Below, one piece after another: positions 31,578 to 42,925 of a stretch of DNA of 64,000 bases (position 1 is the first letter of the stretch; each line of letters begins with the position of its first letter). The position numbers were made by a program, and so were the translations under genes. Origin of the DNA: Tridacna crocea (Eukaryota > Mollusca > Bivalvia > Cardiida > Cardiidae); the NCBI GenBank assembly GCA_943736015.1, contig OX031064.1, forward strand, positions 38,925,361 to 38,989,360, read 5' to 3'. The notes under the pieces were generated by a model that searched no databases, had not been told where the DNA came from, and worked only from the letters and a program-made list of their open reading frames with translations.

Positions 31578-31792
31578 GGTTGACCCTTTGCCAAACGGTC
31601 CGGTCGTGTCAAAAGGAAAATGGCTTAAGAAAACATTGTCGGAAAAGGAGAAAATACTGACAACAAACATTATCCTTTTTTTACATCGTTTTCAACCTTT
31701 TCATAAACATTTCCAAAATTGGACACGTATTTAGATTTGCTTGCAAATACCTTTCATTAGGAGTTGTCTGTACATTTAGTCGTTTAGTAATC
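31578..31792 (+). mobile_element. Family A MITE, diverged
   Basis: CATTGTCGGAAAAGGAGAAA and ACATTATCCTTTTTTTACAT show a decayed core; TTAA ends not visible. To 32045 only a GTAGGGAGTGGGGGGG-type G run is notable. Confidence 0.6.
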
Positions 31793-32045
31793 CGTTTGAT
31801 TAATAAGGACTGTCACTGATCTCTGTATTCCTTACAAAAATCTGAGTGTTTTATCTCGAACAGTTTGGTCGGATTTTCTTTGAAAACAGGTATGTTACGG
31901 GGGTGGGGTGTAGGGAGTGGGGGGGGGGGTACATTTTTTTAAGAAAACAAAAATCCCGCTTTTATATAAATTTTACAGTCAGTGGTGAAAATCCAAATAT
32001 TACAAATGGAAATAAAAAAATTTTTCTGCGGAAAAAAATTTGATC

Positions 32046-32100
32046 GGAGACCAGACGAGTACGTTCTGTGCAGTATGATCTTGGACCTACACTGTAGGCT
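32046..32100. repeat. Family D hairpin, degenerate
   Basis: GACCAGACGAGTACGTTCTG...GATCTTGGACCTACACTGT is the only recognisable part. Confidence 0.5.
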
Positions 32101-32489
32101 ACACTGTTCGCAAGGCAGACTGAGCTGGGACATTACAGCCTTCGTGATATTTGAACTACATGTATTACTTAACGACAAAATGCTAGACTTGTTCAAATTC
32201 AAGACTTATGCAGACAACAAATTCTATGTGGCTAAATAGGATTATTTATTTCTTTGAAATGGTAGAACATACTTACTGTATAATTATATAAGCCTTTCTA
32301 AGTAAGCATAAAATAAATTAAGACGCAGTGTGTAGTTCAATAAAATACTCCGGTTTTTTTTTTTTCATCATTGTTATTTATCAAGCTGTATGCTGTTTAG
32401 CGCGAACATAATAAGGTGGGCAGCGCAGATCAAAATTACATAACTTTCATCAGTTTTTTTGTCTTTATTTACCTTTGTTCCTTTTGATT

Positions 32490-32720
32490 GGCTTGTTTCT
32501 TTATCAAATTTTTATTTGTATGCATGTTGTTTCCGTTCATGACCGGAAAGACACTTTCTTCTCTACATACTAGCCCGAAATCTATTTATTGCATGTTTTT
32601 TTTTTTTTTTTTTAATATTTCTGGTATTATTGAAGACTGTACTCTGTAAAGGTTAAACAAAAGGGGATGGCCGAAGCTTAGTTGTGAGAACTTGTGGCCA
32701 GACCCTTTTGCCTTATTTGG
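32490..32720. repeat. Dispersed repeat, inverted partner of 24175-24390
   Basis: TTTCCGTTCATGACCGGAAA and CTACATACTAGCCCGAAAT are the complement of the earlier copy, with a T-tract at 32597-32615. Confidence 0.75.
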
Positions 32721-32777
32721 ATGATTACTGTCTTTGTTACATAGAAAACTATGTATACAATTGGCAATGAAATATCT

Positions 32778-33006
32778 TTAACCCTTTCCCAAATGGCAAA
32801 TTTTGGACCAGACCAAACTGAAAGCATTTTGCAGATGACAAATTGGCAGTTGGTAAAAAGATGATTTTCCTATATGATAGGGTAGAAAACATTGTGGGAA
32901 AAGCAGAAAATGCTGGTTACCAGCATTTTCTCCTTTTCCCACAATGTTTTCAAAAGGCTTCTATTCCTGAACCGTAAAAACCAGGGATTGTTTGGGAAAG
33001 GGTTAA
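32778..33006 (-). mobile_element. Family A hairpin MITE, complete
   Basis: TTAA at 32778 and 33003, core near 32912 with one mismatch (AAAGCAGAAAA). Confidence 0.85.
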
Positions 33007-33011
33007 GCTAA

Positions 33012-33071
33012 ACTAGATCAAAATTAGACTGCACAGAACGTAAGGTCCGATTTTGGACCTGCACTGTCTGA
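33012..33071. repeat. Family D hairpin
   Basis: TAGATCAAAATTAGACTGCA and its complement TCCGATTTTGGACCTGCA. It begins six bases after a family A copy. Downstream, CTAGCAGGATAAGGGTT occurs twice in tandem near 33180-33212. Confidence 0.7.
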
Positions 33072-33238
33072 TAAAGTGACACATACACACAAATAAGGGA
33101 TTTTTTCCAGCAAAAGTTAAGTTTGAAATAGCACTATTCGGATTCTTTTCTATAGGCTTGAAAGTTTTATTTAATCTATCTAGCAGGATAAGGGTTTCTA
33201 GCAGGATAAGGGTTATAAACGGATCTGTTTGGTCATGG

Positions 33239-33467
33239 TTAAACCTTTACCACACAATCCCGACTTTTAACGACTCTGTGTGAGAAGTCTTTAGAAATCA
33301 CTGTGGGAAAATGAGAATACGCTGGTAACCAATAATTTCTCCTTTTCCCACGACGTTTTCTACTCTTCTGAAATCAAGTTTCAACTTTTGAGTCACGTTT
33401 ACTTTGTCGTCTGCAAATGCTTTCAATTTTGACAAGTCTAAGATTTTAACATTTGGTAAAAAGTTAA
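33239..33467 (+). mobile_element. Family A hairpin MITE, complete but diverged core
   Basis: TTAA at 33239 and 33464. The core has drifted (GGTAACCAATAATTTCTC). Confidence 0.8.
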
Positions 33468-33484
33468 ATATCACTAGTCTGCAG

Positions 33485-33540
33485 AAATATTGTAGCACAT
33501 CTTTTGAACGTGCATACTGACCTTAGATTTGCACTGTCCG
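33485..33540. repeat. Family D hairpin, degenerate
   Basis: Ends in GATTTGCACTGTCCG; the left arm is barely recognisable. Confidence 0.45.
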
Positions 33541-33823
33541 ATAAAGACATATTTCCTCCCGAAAAATATTGAAATAGCAACATGCTGTTTTTAATATCGA
33601 ATTTTCATTTCATTTATTTAGCAGGATATGGGTTAAAAACAGTCACTAGATTATACTGTCTGAATCTTGGGTGAATGAATTTTTAATAGAATGGTCCACT
33701 CAAACCTACTTGCAAATTTCTACCATCACCTTCAATCAGTACTTTCAGTACTTTGATTTTTGAACATGGTACCGTACCTATTTTTTTCCCAAGGAATATT
33801 TCTAACGAATTTTATTATTTCAG

Positions 33824-33995
33824 TAAGTAGATATCACTCGGTGCCAAATGAGCGTTCAACCTATCGTACAGCCCATCGTGCAGCCGGTTGTTCTTCAACA
33901 ACCAGGAGGCGGTCAACAAAAAGTTGTGACGACCCGTGAGGGGCAACGCTCTTGGAGCTATGACATCATGGACTGTTGTAATGACCAAACGTCAT
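33824..33995 (+). CDS. PLAC8-family gene, first coding exon
   Basis: An acceptor (TTATTATTTCAG) ends at 33823, so a non-coding 5' exon lies upstream. Translation starts at ATG 33848 and gives 49 codons plus one base: a Pro/Gln/Val-rich N-terminus with PIVQPIVQPV and QQPGGGQQ, then WSYDIMDCCND, the start of the PLAC8 Cys-rich domain. The donor is GTAAGT at 33996. PLAC8 proteins are small Cys-rich proteins, often membrane-associated; some affect metal handling or differentiation, but the role here is not determined. Confidence 0.85.
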
Positions 33996-34090
33996 GTAAG
34001 TTTTAAAAAAATGAACGTGCTCTATGAAAGGGGGTTAATTCATTTGCAAAGAGTATCGACTCGTGGGTCGAAACTCTCTGCTACTTTTAA

Positions 34091-34633
34091 AGGTGGGTAT
34101 TTAGAATTTTCACATCACACCAAATTATAAAATATATGTCAATGAAATTTATATGAAAAAAAAAAAAAAAAAAATACAAATCATCAGTAATTAAGAATCA
34201 TAAAAGTACAAAAGAAATTTTTTTGGCGGTATTCCCTTAAAAGGCTACGTAGCCTCTTACGCTATTTTTAAATTTCCCGCCAAAATAAAAAAAAAAGCAT
34301 TATGGGAATGTTAAGTGACTTGCACGTGACTAATGACTACTGAATTCCATAACATAACAATTATTTTCCATTATGTCTAGAACTTCGGACGCTATGTTTT
34401 AAGCTTCGTCTGTATATTTCCTGTATGTAAATGAGCGAGTTGCTCATGTAAAAATAGACCGTGTTTTCCTTCAGTGTCGACCTAGACTGTAGTAAATCTC
34501 TAATTTATCTAGTTGTCGGATGGTTTTCGACTACTGGGGTTTAATGAATGAAAATTATAAGGCTTTGGGAGTATAAGGATGATTTTTCTTGTATTTTTGT
34601 AAAATTTTCGTCCCAAAATCTGAAGGGCCACCT
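34091..34633 (+). mobile_element. Family F MITE, copy 3
   Basis: TTAA at 34087 and 34634; ends AGGTGGG and GGCCACCT. Same strand as copy 1. Confidence 0.85.
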
Positions 34634-34701
34634 TTAAAGTAAGTCCTTATTTGCGAAACTTTGTTTCAATCTACTTCTAATGTTTTTTTTTGTTCTTGTC
34701 A

Positions 34702-36026
34702 GTCGCCGCCCAGAAGCGCGCGACTATATTTTTAATAGTTTTTCGAGTTAGGACATGGACAATGGGATTTTTTTTATAGGGGTGTTAAGGTTAACAAGGA
34801 ATCTTAATTTCTACTTCGCCTTAAACTGGCTTTTTAATCAATTCTTAAACTACGAAGTATATACAAAACGAGACAATTTTGTTCTGTTAATACTTACAAC
34901 ATCAAAAAATCCGCCCAATTATTACTTTTATTTTCACTATTCGTGAGAAATGGACTCATCCAAATAAATGCCTTGTTTCCACTGGTCAAGGCTGTACAGG
35001 TTTCCAGTCATTTCGTACCTAGTTAATTTCGTACCCAGGTCATTTCGTACGATTTTGGTCATTTCGTACCTACCTATACTTTCTGTTTTGGTCATTTCAT
35101 ACCCAGTTGGTCATTTCGTACCCACTTTGGTCATTTTGTACAAAGGTTTAATTATCATTTTTATCATTTAGTACCTAGTTTTTCCTACTATTTGTGTGTT
35201 TTTTGTTGACTGACCACTGCTAAAATTGTACATTGCTGAAATTGTGTTAAATTCCGCCGAAGAACGAGTATGGTTATGATTGTATCTGACCGTTATTGGT
35301 TACTTCTTTCTAAGTTTGGTTTTTAAAACAAAGATTGTTTAGGACCCCTTTGTTTATTTCTCGCCGAGTTCTGGATAAATTTACTTTGTGTGAAAAAATC
35401 TGGAGAGAGGCCACTTTTTCGCTGTGTTGTTCATAAATCGCAATGCAAAACTATTATTCTTTATTAACACTGTTCACCAAACAGTATTGTTTTAGACTTC
35501 TTTAAATTGAAAGCAAGCCTTGCAAACTTACGTCCTCTTGAATCATACTTTCCTAGGACAGCAACATTTTAGTAATTTAGCCCTGTTTTCAACACTTTCC
35601 CGAACAAACAAGGGTTATCACATGTGTGCTGTCAAATTCTTTTGGAAAAACATGTTGGATAAGGAGAAATTGCTCGTTATAAGCAATTTCTTCTTTATCA
35701 AATACTTTTTTCCCACTACTAGCGAATTTTCCACCATGTCTGCAGCTTTTTAAATTGTCGTCTGCCAACTCTTTGAATTTTGGAAGAGTCTGATATTTGT
35801 CGTTTGGAAAAGAGTTAAAGAGCGCTGTGCGAGGGTATTATATACTGTAACAGAAAACAAGTTTTGATATAGATTCACAGTCACATCAATTTCATAATGT
35901 GTTAAAAAATCTGCTGATGAACACTGACATTTACTTACTTGGTCTGGCTTTCTTGCAGCATTAAACAAAAAAAAAAAAAAAAAAATGCGGCCACTTTGAT
36001 GCTTTGCATCAACTTTTTCTCGTTAA
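34702..36026 (-). mobile_element. Composite element G, copy 2, inverted
   Basis: Reverse complement of 22600-23915 over nearly the whole length, ending CTTTTTCTCG before TTAA at 36023. Contains the GGTCATTTCGTACC minisatellite (35005-35150) and the hairpin core near 35660-35700. Confidence 0.8.
35005..35155. repeat. GGTCATTTCGTACC minisatellite
   Basis: About eight irregular units; the complement of the array at 23487-23632. Confidence 0.85.
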
Positions 36027-36230
36027 TATTGATTTCTTTCTACTTCTTTCTAATCTGAAACTATTTTTATCGCATTGACTATGAAATACAAGAACCATAA
36101 CCGTTGTCTGGAAATTGGAGAAGAACTTTATAAGCTGTAGCTTCCGTTCTGATCCATTTCTTCAGTACATGTGTAATATGACTAACGTTTGTTGCTAATT
36201 GTTATATACTGGTGAATAAAATATGTTTAA

Positions 36231-36760
36231 AGGTGGCCCTTCAGATTTTGGGACGCAAATTTTACAAAAATGCAATAAAAAAATCATCCCTATACACCCA
36301 TAGCCTTTTAATTTGCATTCATAAAACCCCAGCAGTCGAAAACCATCCGATAACACGAGAAATTAGAGATTTATTACGGACCAGGTTGACACCAACGTGA
36401 GACACGTTCTATTTTTAGATAATCAATTCTCTCATTTAAATACAGGAAAATACAGACAAAGCTTCAAACATCCGTCCGAAGAAAACATTATGGAAAATAA
36501 TTATTACATGTTTGTTATTTAATGGAATTTAAGCGTTATTAGTCACGTGCCAGTGACTTGACATTTCCACAATGCTTTAAAGATTTTTGGCGCGAAATCT
36601 ACGTAGCCTTTTAAGGGAATACCACCCCAATTTTTTTTTTTTTTTTTGTAATTTTATGCTTCTTAATTATTGGTGATTTGTATTGTTTTTTCATATAAAT
36701 TTCAATAATACATATAATTTTTTTAATTTGGTGTGATGTGAAAATTCTAAATACCCACCT
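36231..36760 (-). mobile_element. Family F MITE, copy 4, inverted
   Basis: TTAA at 36227 and 36761. With copy 3 it forms a large inverted repeat with element G between the arms. Confidence 0.85.
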
Positions 36761-36928
36761 TTAAACTAAAGTAAGTCCATCTTCAAGGACCACACTGCTT
36801 CATGGTTGTTCCAGTTTTCAGACAATATGGATGTTATGAATTCATCAATGTTACATGTAGGCCTATATAATGACCTGTTTGATATAATACATCAAAGAAG
36901 AAAAATCCCCTCTTGCCAAGGCGCTAAT

Positions 36929-37015
36929 CATATCGTCGGTTTACTTCCAAAACCTCGTAACTACAGCTTGTTACAAGCTGTAGTTACGAGGTTTTGGAAG
37001 TAAACCGACGATATG
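36929..37015. repeat. Family E palindrome, perfect over 87 bases
   Basis: Starts CATATCGTCGGTTTACTTCC and is its own reverse complement around a single central base between ACAGCTTGT and ACAAGCTGT. Confidence 0.9.
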
Positions 37016-37205
37016 TGTATTCCGGAATTTTAAACCTTTTCGATTTTCCATATACATGTATATATTCGTTTACAGAAATTCATTTTTTTTCTCTCTTTCT
37101 CTCTCCCTATCTCTCTCTAACCACTGAAATCTGTCTGACGACGTGATTTTACTCCGATCATTCTTACCCTGCGACAAGTCCCATCGTTTCAGTCAGCTGT
37201 TGTCC

Positions 37206-37379
37206 TTAATCCTTTCCCGAACAATCCGTGGTTTTTACGACCCTGCGAGAGAATCCTTTTTCCACTAAATTTTCTACCTTGCTCGAATTAAATTTCAGTT
37301 TTTGAGTTACACTTATTGTCGTCTGCAAGTGCTTTGAATTTACCCCAGTCTTAAATTTTGTTGTTTGGTAAAGAGTTAA
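37206..37379 (+). mobile_element. Family A MITE lacking the palindrome
   Basis: TTAA at 37206 and 37376, both flanks present, but the core is reduced to TTTCTACC. This shows loss of the hairpin. Confidence 0.75.
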
Positions 37380-37489
37380 AGGTTCTCAAATTTTCAATTT
37401 AGATATGTCATAAATTTTGCAGTTAAGTGAAGAGTTAAACCTTGAACTACTCTAGCTTTCAGACTGGTTTTATAGAAGTTTTTTTTTTC

Positions 37490-37840
37490 GGTGAAAGATC
37501 GAAATTTATTTCATCAAGTGGACACCATCGGTAATATTTTCACAGGTGTGGCTTTTAACCCTTTCTGGGAGGGGCTTTATCAAAATCCTCCTACAGTTCT
37601 TTTCCGTTATTCCCCGTGGCGTGTCCCTCCCGCATGGCAACGCATTACAATATCACGTCAAGTGCGAGAAATGTATGGTAAATCACGTCATATTTCCATC
37701 TGGTTGTGAGCCACGCGCTATTAACCAAGGCAACAAGAACATGAAAATCGGTATTTTCACTGGTGCTACCAGTGTAAGATCGAAAAATATTTTCACTACT
37801 ATTTCTCGATATCCTACAGGGAAGCATGAAATAACAGCAT
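37490..37840. repeat. Dispersed repeat, inverted partner of 11830-12115
   Basis: GGTGAAAGATCGAAATTTAT, CACCATCGGTAATATTTTCA, then the complement of the 11830 copy from CCCTTTCTGGGAGG to TTTCTCGATATCCTAC. Confidence 0.75.
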
Positions 37841-38352
37841 TTTCTTCATATTGCCCCATGTTATCAAAATTCTTTTTGGGGTATTTACAGCAGATTGTTT
37901 GGTGAAGGGTACAGGAGCTACGAAATACAGACTTATTGCAAATTGGCTACACGGTGACGAAGATGCGATCGCTCTGGCTGTATTCTACGATCTTGTACAT
38001 GTATAGGATCAGACGCTTTTGATATGTTCAACGGTTTTGAACGAGGCTTGAAAATGCTATTTAGCAAACCTCTGATGGGCTTAATGATATTTTGTAGATT
38101 GAATGATTTTATTTCAGTAAGTCAGCGAATGTTCGATTCCTGTAATGGCATAACTATATTTCACGAATGATTGACCAAAATACGGACAAAACCATATAGA
38201 AAAATGAAGTCTGAAATGACGTCAGATATGACATCACGCATGCTACTCTAAAATGTGTGTCAGATCTTTATAAGAAAATTCGTAATAGATCTAGATCTAT
38301 ATAATGAATATATCATAATGCAAAGAAGGCAGATTAAAGTGATTTTTTTTTC

Positions 38353-38556
38353 TTAACCCATTACCACACAATCCCTACTTCTGACCCCCTGAGAAAGACC
38401 CCTTTAGAAAACATTGTGGGAAAAGGAGAAAATGCTGGAAACCAGTTTCTACCCTTCACATAACAAATTTCAAATTTTCAGTTACTTTTATTTTGTCGTC
38501 TGCAAATGCTTTCGATTTGGACCAGTCTAAAATTTTGTCGTTTGGTAATGAGTTAA
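38353..38556 (+). mobile_element. Family A MITE, one palindrome arm deleted
   Basis: TTAA at 38353 and 38553; only the GTGGGAAAAGGAGAAAATGC arm remains. It ends 220 bases before PLAC8 exon 2. Confidence 0.8.
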
Positions 38557-38776
38557 ACAAATCTGCAGAAAACTACTTTGAAAAGGTTTTTCTTTAATTG
38601 ATTTGGATAATCGGCACGAAGTAAAAACTGATACATTGATGCAACGTAGATCTACATGTGAAAACACTGTCTACAGCCTCCTTTTGCAACAGTGTTTTCA
38701 AAAGCAGTCTGAGGTATGAATCGTGAATTGTCTGCATCGGTAATGAATAAATTGTTGAAATTTCTCTTCCTAACAG

Positions 38777-38916
38777 GGGTCTTGAATTGTATCTGTCCAT
38801 GCATTGCTTGGTATGAGATAGCAGTTAGACTACAAGAAAGTCCTGCTGTGCCATTTTGTGTGCCAGGCGGCATCATTAACTTTCGTACTCGGGTTCGTAC
38901 TCTGGGAGGCATACAG
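38777..38916 (+). CDS. PLAC8-family gene, second coding exon
   Basis: Between a CTTCCTAACAG acceptor and a GTACCA donor. With the preceding base it adds 47 residues, including NCICPCIAWYEIA (the CPC motif with its hydrophobic context) and FRTRVRTLGGIQ, which matches the central and RT-x-R part of the PLAC8 domain. Confidence 0.85.
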
Positions 38917-39011
38917 GTACCACATATAGTCTAATTCCTTTATTAAACTTTTTACCGCAAATAAACAACTTTTCGTACCCTCGTCATCGGCATTTTTTAA
39001 CTGTGATTATT

Positions 39012-39013
39012 AT

Positions 39014-39050
<37 letters not shown>
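39012..39050. repeat. (AAT)n microsatellite
   Basis: About twelve AAT/TAA units in PLAC8 intron 2, followed by GTT/TTG-rich simple sequence to 39103. Confidence 0.9.
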
Positions 39051-39103
39051 TAACAGTTGTTGTTGTAGTAGTTATTGTTGTTCTTGTTTTTTTGTTGTTG
39101 TTT

Positions 39104-39594
39104 GGCGTATTCCTTTCACCTGCTCTGGCACAATCTTCTGTGTTCTGGAATGCTGTTCTGGAATGTGCGAAAGGAATATTTTAGAACACAATACACTGTT
39201 CCGGAAGTACGTTCTGAATGAAGCACGTTCGGAACATTATTCTAAACCAAATCGAAATGAAAGTACATTGGCATGATGGCTGTTTCAAGAGCTAATGTCT
39301 GAGCTGTGTTAGTTGAGGATATGATTAGCTGCAGAGAGAGATTAGAGACGGTTCTAGTATGCCCCTATTTATGGCATTCATATTGTAAAAAAGGACAATA
39401 GCAAATTTTGCCATGAAGAATTGTCCGTCTTTCAGCCATCTTGTATCACCTGGCAACCGTTCAGCAGGTGCGCTACACCTCGATTGGATTAGAACAGTCA
39501 GAACATGTTCTGAGGTACACGGCACAGTGTTTCGAAATACTCCATTGACTTAGAACATGTTTGGAGTGTTTGGAGTTGCGAAAGGAATATGCCC
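39104..39594. mobile_element. DNA element family I, copy 2, complete
   Basis: Ends GGCGTATTCCTTTC and GAAAGGAATATGCCC are inverted repeats; GTTGTTT occurs on both sides. It keeps the uninterrupted sequence TCCATTGACTTAGAACATG where copy 1 carries a hAT-like insertion. It ends 36 bases before PLAC8 exon 3, close to the branch-point region. Confidence 0.8.
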
Positions 39595-39630
39595 GTTGTT
39601 TTTACCATTACAATTATTATTTTCTTTCAG

Positions 39631-39723
39631 GGTAATATCTGTAGCGACTGTACCACTATGACTTTCTGTCACTGCTGTGCTCTCGGACAGATGGAACGAG
39701 AACTCATCACTATGGGCTGGTAG
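39631..39723 (+). CDS. PLAC8-family gene, last coding exon
   Basis: After a TTTCTTTCAG acceptor, 30 residues and TAG at 39721. It has GNICSDCTTMTFCHCCALGQ and MEREL, the C-terminal Cys cluster and Q-M-x-R-E motif of PLAC8 domains. The spliced product is 126 residues, a usual length for the family. Confidence 0.9.
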   Translation, partial: GNICSDCTTMTFCHCCALGQMERELITMGW

Positions 39724-40030
39724 TCACGTGATTATGACGTCCCTCACTCTGATGGTTGAAATACTTTTCAGTGCTCTATATCATGTTATTGACTTCAATC
39801 AATGCTGCTAAGGCAGAGTTACCAGTTTCTGTGATATTCATACGCGGTCAGCTGTTTTTGCAGAGTTTCATCTGACTATTTCTTGGACAAAGAACACAAG
39901 TGGATTCATCGTACATGTATATATACATGAACTCGATTTTAAGATAACTCGCTTGTAGGATTCATCCCAACTTGAATTTCAAATGTTTAGTTCGAAATGC
40001 GTATAGGTGAGCGTATTAACCCTTTACCCA

Positions 40031-40325
40031 TCTTCGCAAGCCAAGGGTTACGATCCACTACGCTACTCTACCCTTGGCGGATTGAGCTCGATTTTGACAA
40101 TCACGCGATACGCAATTTCATTGGTTGCAGCTAACTCGAACTGCATCCAATCAAATCGCTCGTAGCATTTCATCTTTGATACAAATAGAACAGAGTCGCG
40201 ATAAAAATAGAAGGTAAACATGAATACCTCCGTGGATCTGTGCAGGATCTGTAATGATTTATTAGCCATGAAAACATGCATTTTGATTGTAATAAGATTC
40301 CAGACCACTCAGCTGAAAATCTGTT
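40031..40325 (+). mobile_element. Mutator-like foldback element, copy 3, 3' truncated
   Basis: Starts ATCTTCGCAAGCCAAGGGTT, then GATACGCAATTTCATTGG and CATCCAATCAAATCGCTCG (paired CCAAT boxes). It carries an ATG at 40220 opening a 35-residue frame with SVDLCRICNDLL, related to the ORF at 24972. The second TIR is absent; the frame is cut by the tandem duplication that follows. Confidence 0.7.
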
Positions 40326-40545
40326 AAAACAACTGTCTTCATACTTCATGTGTTGTACATTATTTGCCTCTATACATTAATTTGAGCCTTTTTCTGTGAA
40401 AGAGGGGGGGCGGGGGCTTATTTTCCAGACCACTCAGCTGAAAATCTGTTAAAACAACTGTCTTCATACTTCATGTGTTGTACATTATTTGCCTCTATAC
40501 ATTAATTTGAGCCTTTTTCTGTGAAAGGGGGGGGGGGGGGGGCTT
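40300..40545. repeat. Tandem duplication of a 125-bp unit
   Basis: CCAGACCACTCAGCTGAAAA starts at 40300 and again at 40425; units are nearly identical and each ends in a long G run. Confidence 0.9.
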
Positions 40546-40752
40546 AACCCTTTACCAAACAATCCTTGGTTTTTACGACTCTATGATAGAAGCCTTTTGA
40601 AAACATTGTGGTAACAACCATTTTCTCCTTTTACCACGATGTTTTCTTACCTGCTGGAAAGAAACGTCAATTTTTGATTCACGTTTATTTTATCGTCTGC
40701 ACATGCTTTCAATTTGGACCGGTCTAAAATTTTGTCGTTTGGTAAAGGGTTA
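40544..40752 (+). mobile_element. Family A MITE with shortened core
   Basis: TTAA at 40544; core reduced to CATTGTGGTAACAACCATT; right end ...TTTGGTAAAGGGTTAGA has lost the last A of TTAA. Confidence 0.75.
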
Positions 40753-40889
40753 GATCAAGTGCATCTGCAGAAGGAATCAACCCAGGTCAGCCTGGGCCGA
40801 AACTTTTCACTACAGGTTAACAAGAAAATATTGACGCATGACATCAATGTCGCCAAAAATCATTTAGGTACACTAGACTACAGCATTTC

Positions 40890-41400
40890 AAATTAACCAA
40901 AGTAAATTTATCCAGTACAAGGTAAGAAATGAACTAAAAAGTCCTAAACAGTCCTTAGAACAAAACTTTAAAAAGAAAAAAAAAAATGGTAAGACACAAA
41001 AAGTCCTTAGAACAAAACTTAAAAAAAAAAAAGAAAAAAAAAAAAAAATGGAGGGAAAAAAAAAGGGGGGGGGGAAATGGTAAGACACAATCATAGCCAT
41101 TCTTCGGCGAAATTTCGCGGGAGATGTGTACAATTAGAGATATGTACAAACGAAGTTATCATAGTTATCATTCGAGAAACAAGCCTAGAAAATAATATTA
41201 AAACTAGGTTCTAAACTACGAAACTGATATAAAAAACTCGGTATGACATGACCAAAATGGGTACGAAATGATCGAAGTGAGTACAAAATAATCAAAATAT
41301 AAAGAATAGGTGGATAAGAAAAAAACAACAACAAAAATTGTACGAAATGGCCTTGGAAGGAAATGACCTAGTTACGAAATGACTTGAAGACGAGTAAACA
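40890..41400 (+). repeat. Element G, partial copy 3
   Basis: Corresponds to 23232-23632: AATTTATCCAGTACAAGGTA, GGTAAGACACAATCATAGCC and degenerate GTACGAAATGACC units. Long A and G homopolymers lie at 40973-41070. Confidence 0.7.
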
Positions 41401-41478
41401 ATATGGCTGCCTCCATAGGTACTTTTCCAAACCGAATAGAAATATAGTGCCGCCGCTCATGTGGCTCCACAATTATCT

Positions 41479-41682
41479 TCAGAGCTTTAGATAGGAGGGA
41501 GTAATGGTATTCTAAATACATTTATCTCTGTTTGAAACCCTATGTTGTGGGTACTCATTAGAATCGTCTCGATGAGACGATTCTAATGAATACCAACAAC
41601 ATAGGGTTTAGTGGTGAATAATTGAAATTTTTTATTTTGAAATTAAATTCACTCCCTCTATCTGGAGCTCTGATCTTCATGT
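41479..41682. mobile_element. Palindromic MITE with GAGGGAGT ends
   Basis: Outer ends AGAGCTTTAGATAGGAGGGA and TCCCTCTATCTGGAGCTCT are inverted. The inner palindrome (41535-41609) pairs ACCCTATGTTGTGGGTACTC with its complement around CTCGATGAG. Single copy here. Confidence 0.8.
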
Positions 41683-41821
41683 CCCATGAAAAGTTTACAT
41701 GTACCACGTGATTCTATTGATTGCTGGACAAAATGGATTTTATGGATTCGTGATTATGTGATGACTTTCTTTGCATCACGGAGATGCATTAAGTCCCCCC
41801 TTTGCTACAGCATGACTTATT

Positions 41822-42080
41822 TGTGACCCACGTAAAAAGGGACCTTTTGGGAACTGCGAAAAGTGTCAACCCTGTTCAGACTGCGCGAATTGCGCAGGCT
41901 GACCAGGGTTGACACTTTTCGCTTTAATGGCATTTTCTGTATGAAATGTGGTCATTGTTCCATGCTATACAATCATGTTTGAATTATCAAATTAAACTGA
42001 CCTGCACTATCGTTGATCTGTTTTCATGTATAATTGATGTACAGCAGTCCCAGATGGTCCATTTTTTCTCGATCGGTCAC
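41822..42080. mobile_element. MITE family L, copy 1
   Basis: Ends TGTGACCCACGTAAAAAGG and TTTTTTCTCGATCGGTCAC, plus GACCAGGGTTGACACTTTTC in both orientations. The intact relative is at 43535-43745. Confidence 0.75.
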
Positions 42081-42099
42081 GTTTTCTTGGCATCATGCA

Positions 42100-42328
42100 T
42101 TAACCTTTTATCCCATAAGGCATTTCTATGGTATCTCTAATTGACCCTATATATCAGCAGGAATGAAGCCGTTTCTTATGTGTATATGACACCTTTTGAT
42201 AGAGTAGAAAACATTGTGGCAAAAGGTGAAATTGCTCGTGACGAGCAATTTCAACTTTTGCCACAATGTTTTCCAAAGGCTCCTACAAGCAATGCGTAGA
42301 AATGAGTATCTATGGAGTAAAGGGTTAA
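42100..42328 (-). mobile_element. Family B hairpin MITE, complete
   Basis: TTAA at 42100 and 42325; core GTGGCAAAAGGTGAAATTGCT with its complement around CGTGACG; ends CCTTTTATCCCAT and GGAGTAAAGGG. Confirms the TTAA target for family B. Confidence 0.85.
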
Positions 42329-42637
42329 GGAGATGCATTCATTCCCCTTTTTCTTAAGACCATGGCTCATTATTTTTTGGGGTGGGAGTTTATATCGATA
42401 AACGACTGAGAAAATTTATGGTCTTATATCACATGTTTGTGCTGAATGCCGAATTTCCTTGAGGGAAAACTATTCTTTCTCTCTCTGGTCATAAAACATT
42501 CACGTGTACCGCGCTGCTCTGGAACATACCTAATTAAACATTCGGCATACCTCGGGTGATGGAAGTCATCAATGTCGTTGTCTGCGCCTGTCATATTCTT
42601 CGAAGATTCGACCTGTTTTATATGACGCATCACTCTC

Positions 42638-42925
42638 CCCGCTATCGGAGAGACTGTAATATTACGTGCTATCAAGAAGCATTGGAGAAAATGGTTTTTA
42701 TCAATACGATTGAACGAGGAAAAATTAGGCCTGTTTTAGGTCCAGATTTCTCAAAACTGCTGATCATAGCTGAGTGATCGCACTATAGGTAATGTTTTAT
42801 TGAGTAAACATTTATTTTAGTTTGAAATTCAAAGTAACGGTTGTTGCGTAGAAATGCGGTCCGGTCCTGTGTACCCAGGATGCCCAAATTAGATAGATGA
42901 ATATTTGTAGAATCCCATCTAGCGG
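42638..42925. repeat. Dispersed repeat family H, copy 3, inverted
   Basis: From CGCTATCGGAGAGAC to CCCATCTAGCGGGAG; complement of 12405-12705. Confidence 0.7.

Larger units (their letters stand above)
33996..38776 (+). other. Intron 1 of the PLAC8-family gene
   Basis: 4781 bases, phase 1, almost entirely made of mobile sequence: two family F copies in opposite orientation, element G, a family E palindrome and family A remnants. The stretch 37841-38352 shows nothing recognisable. Confidence 0.8.
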
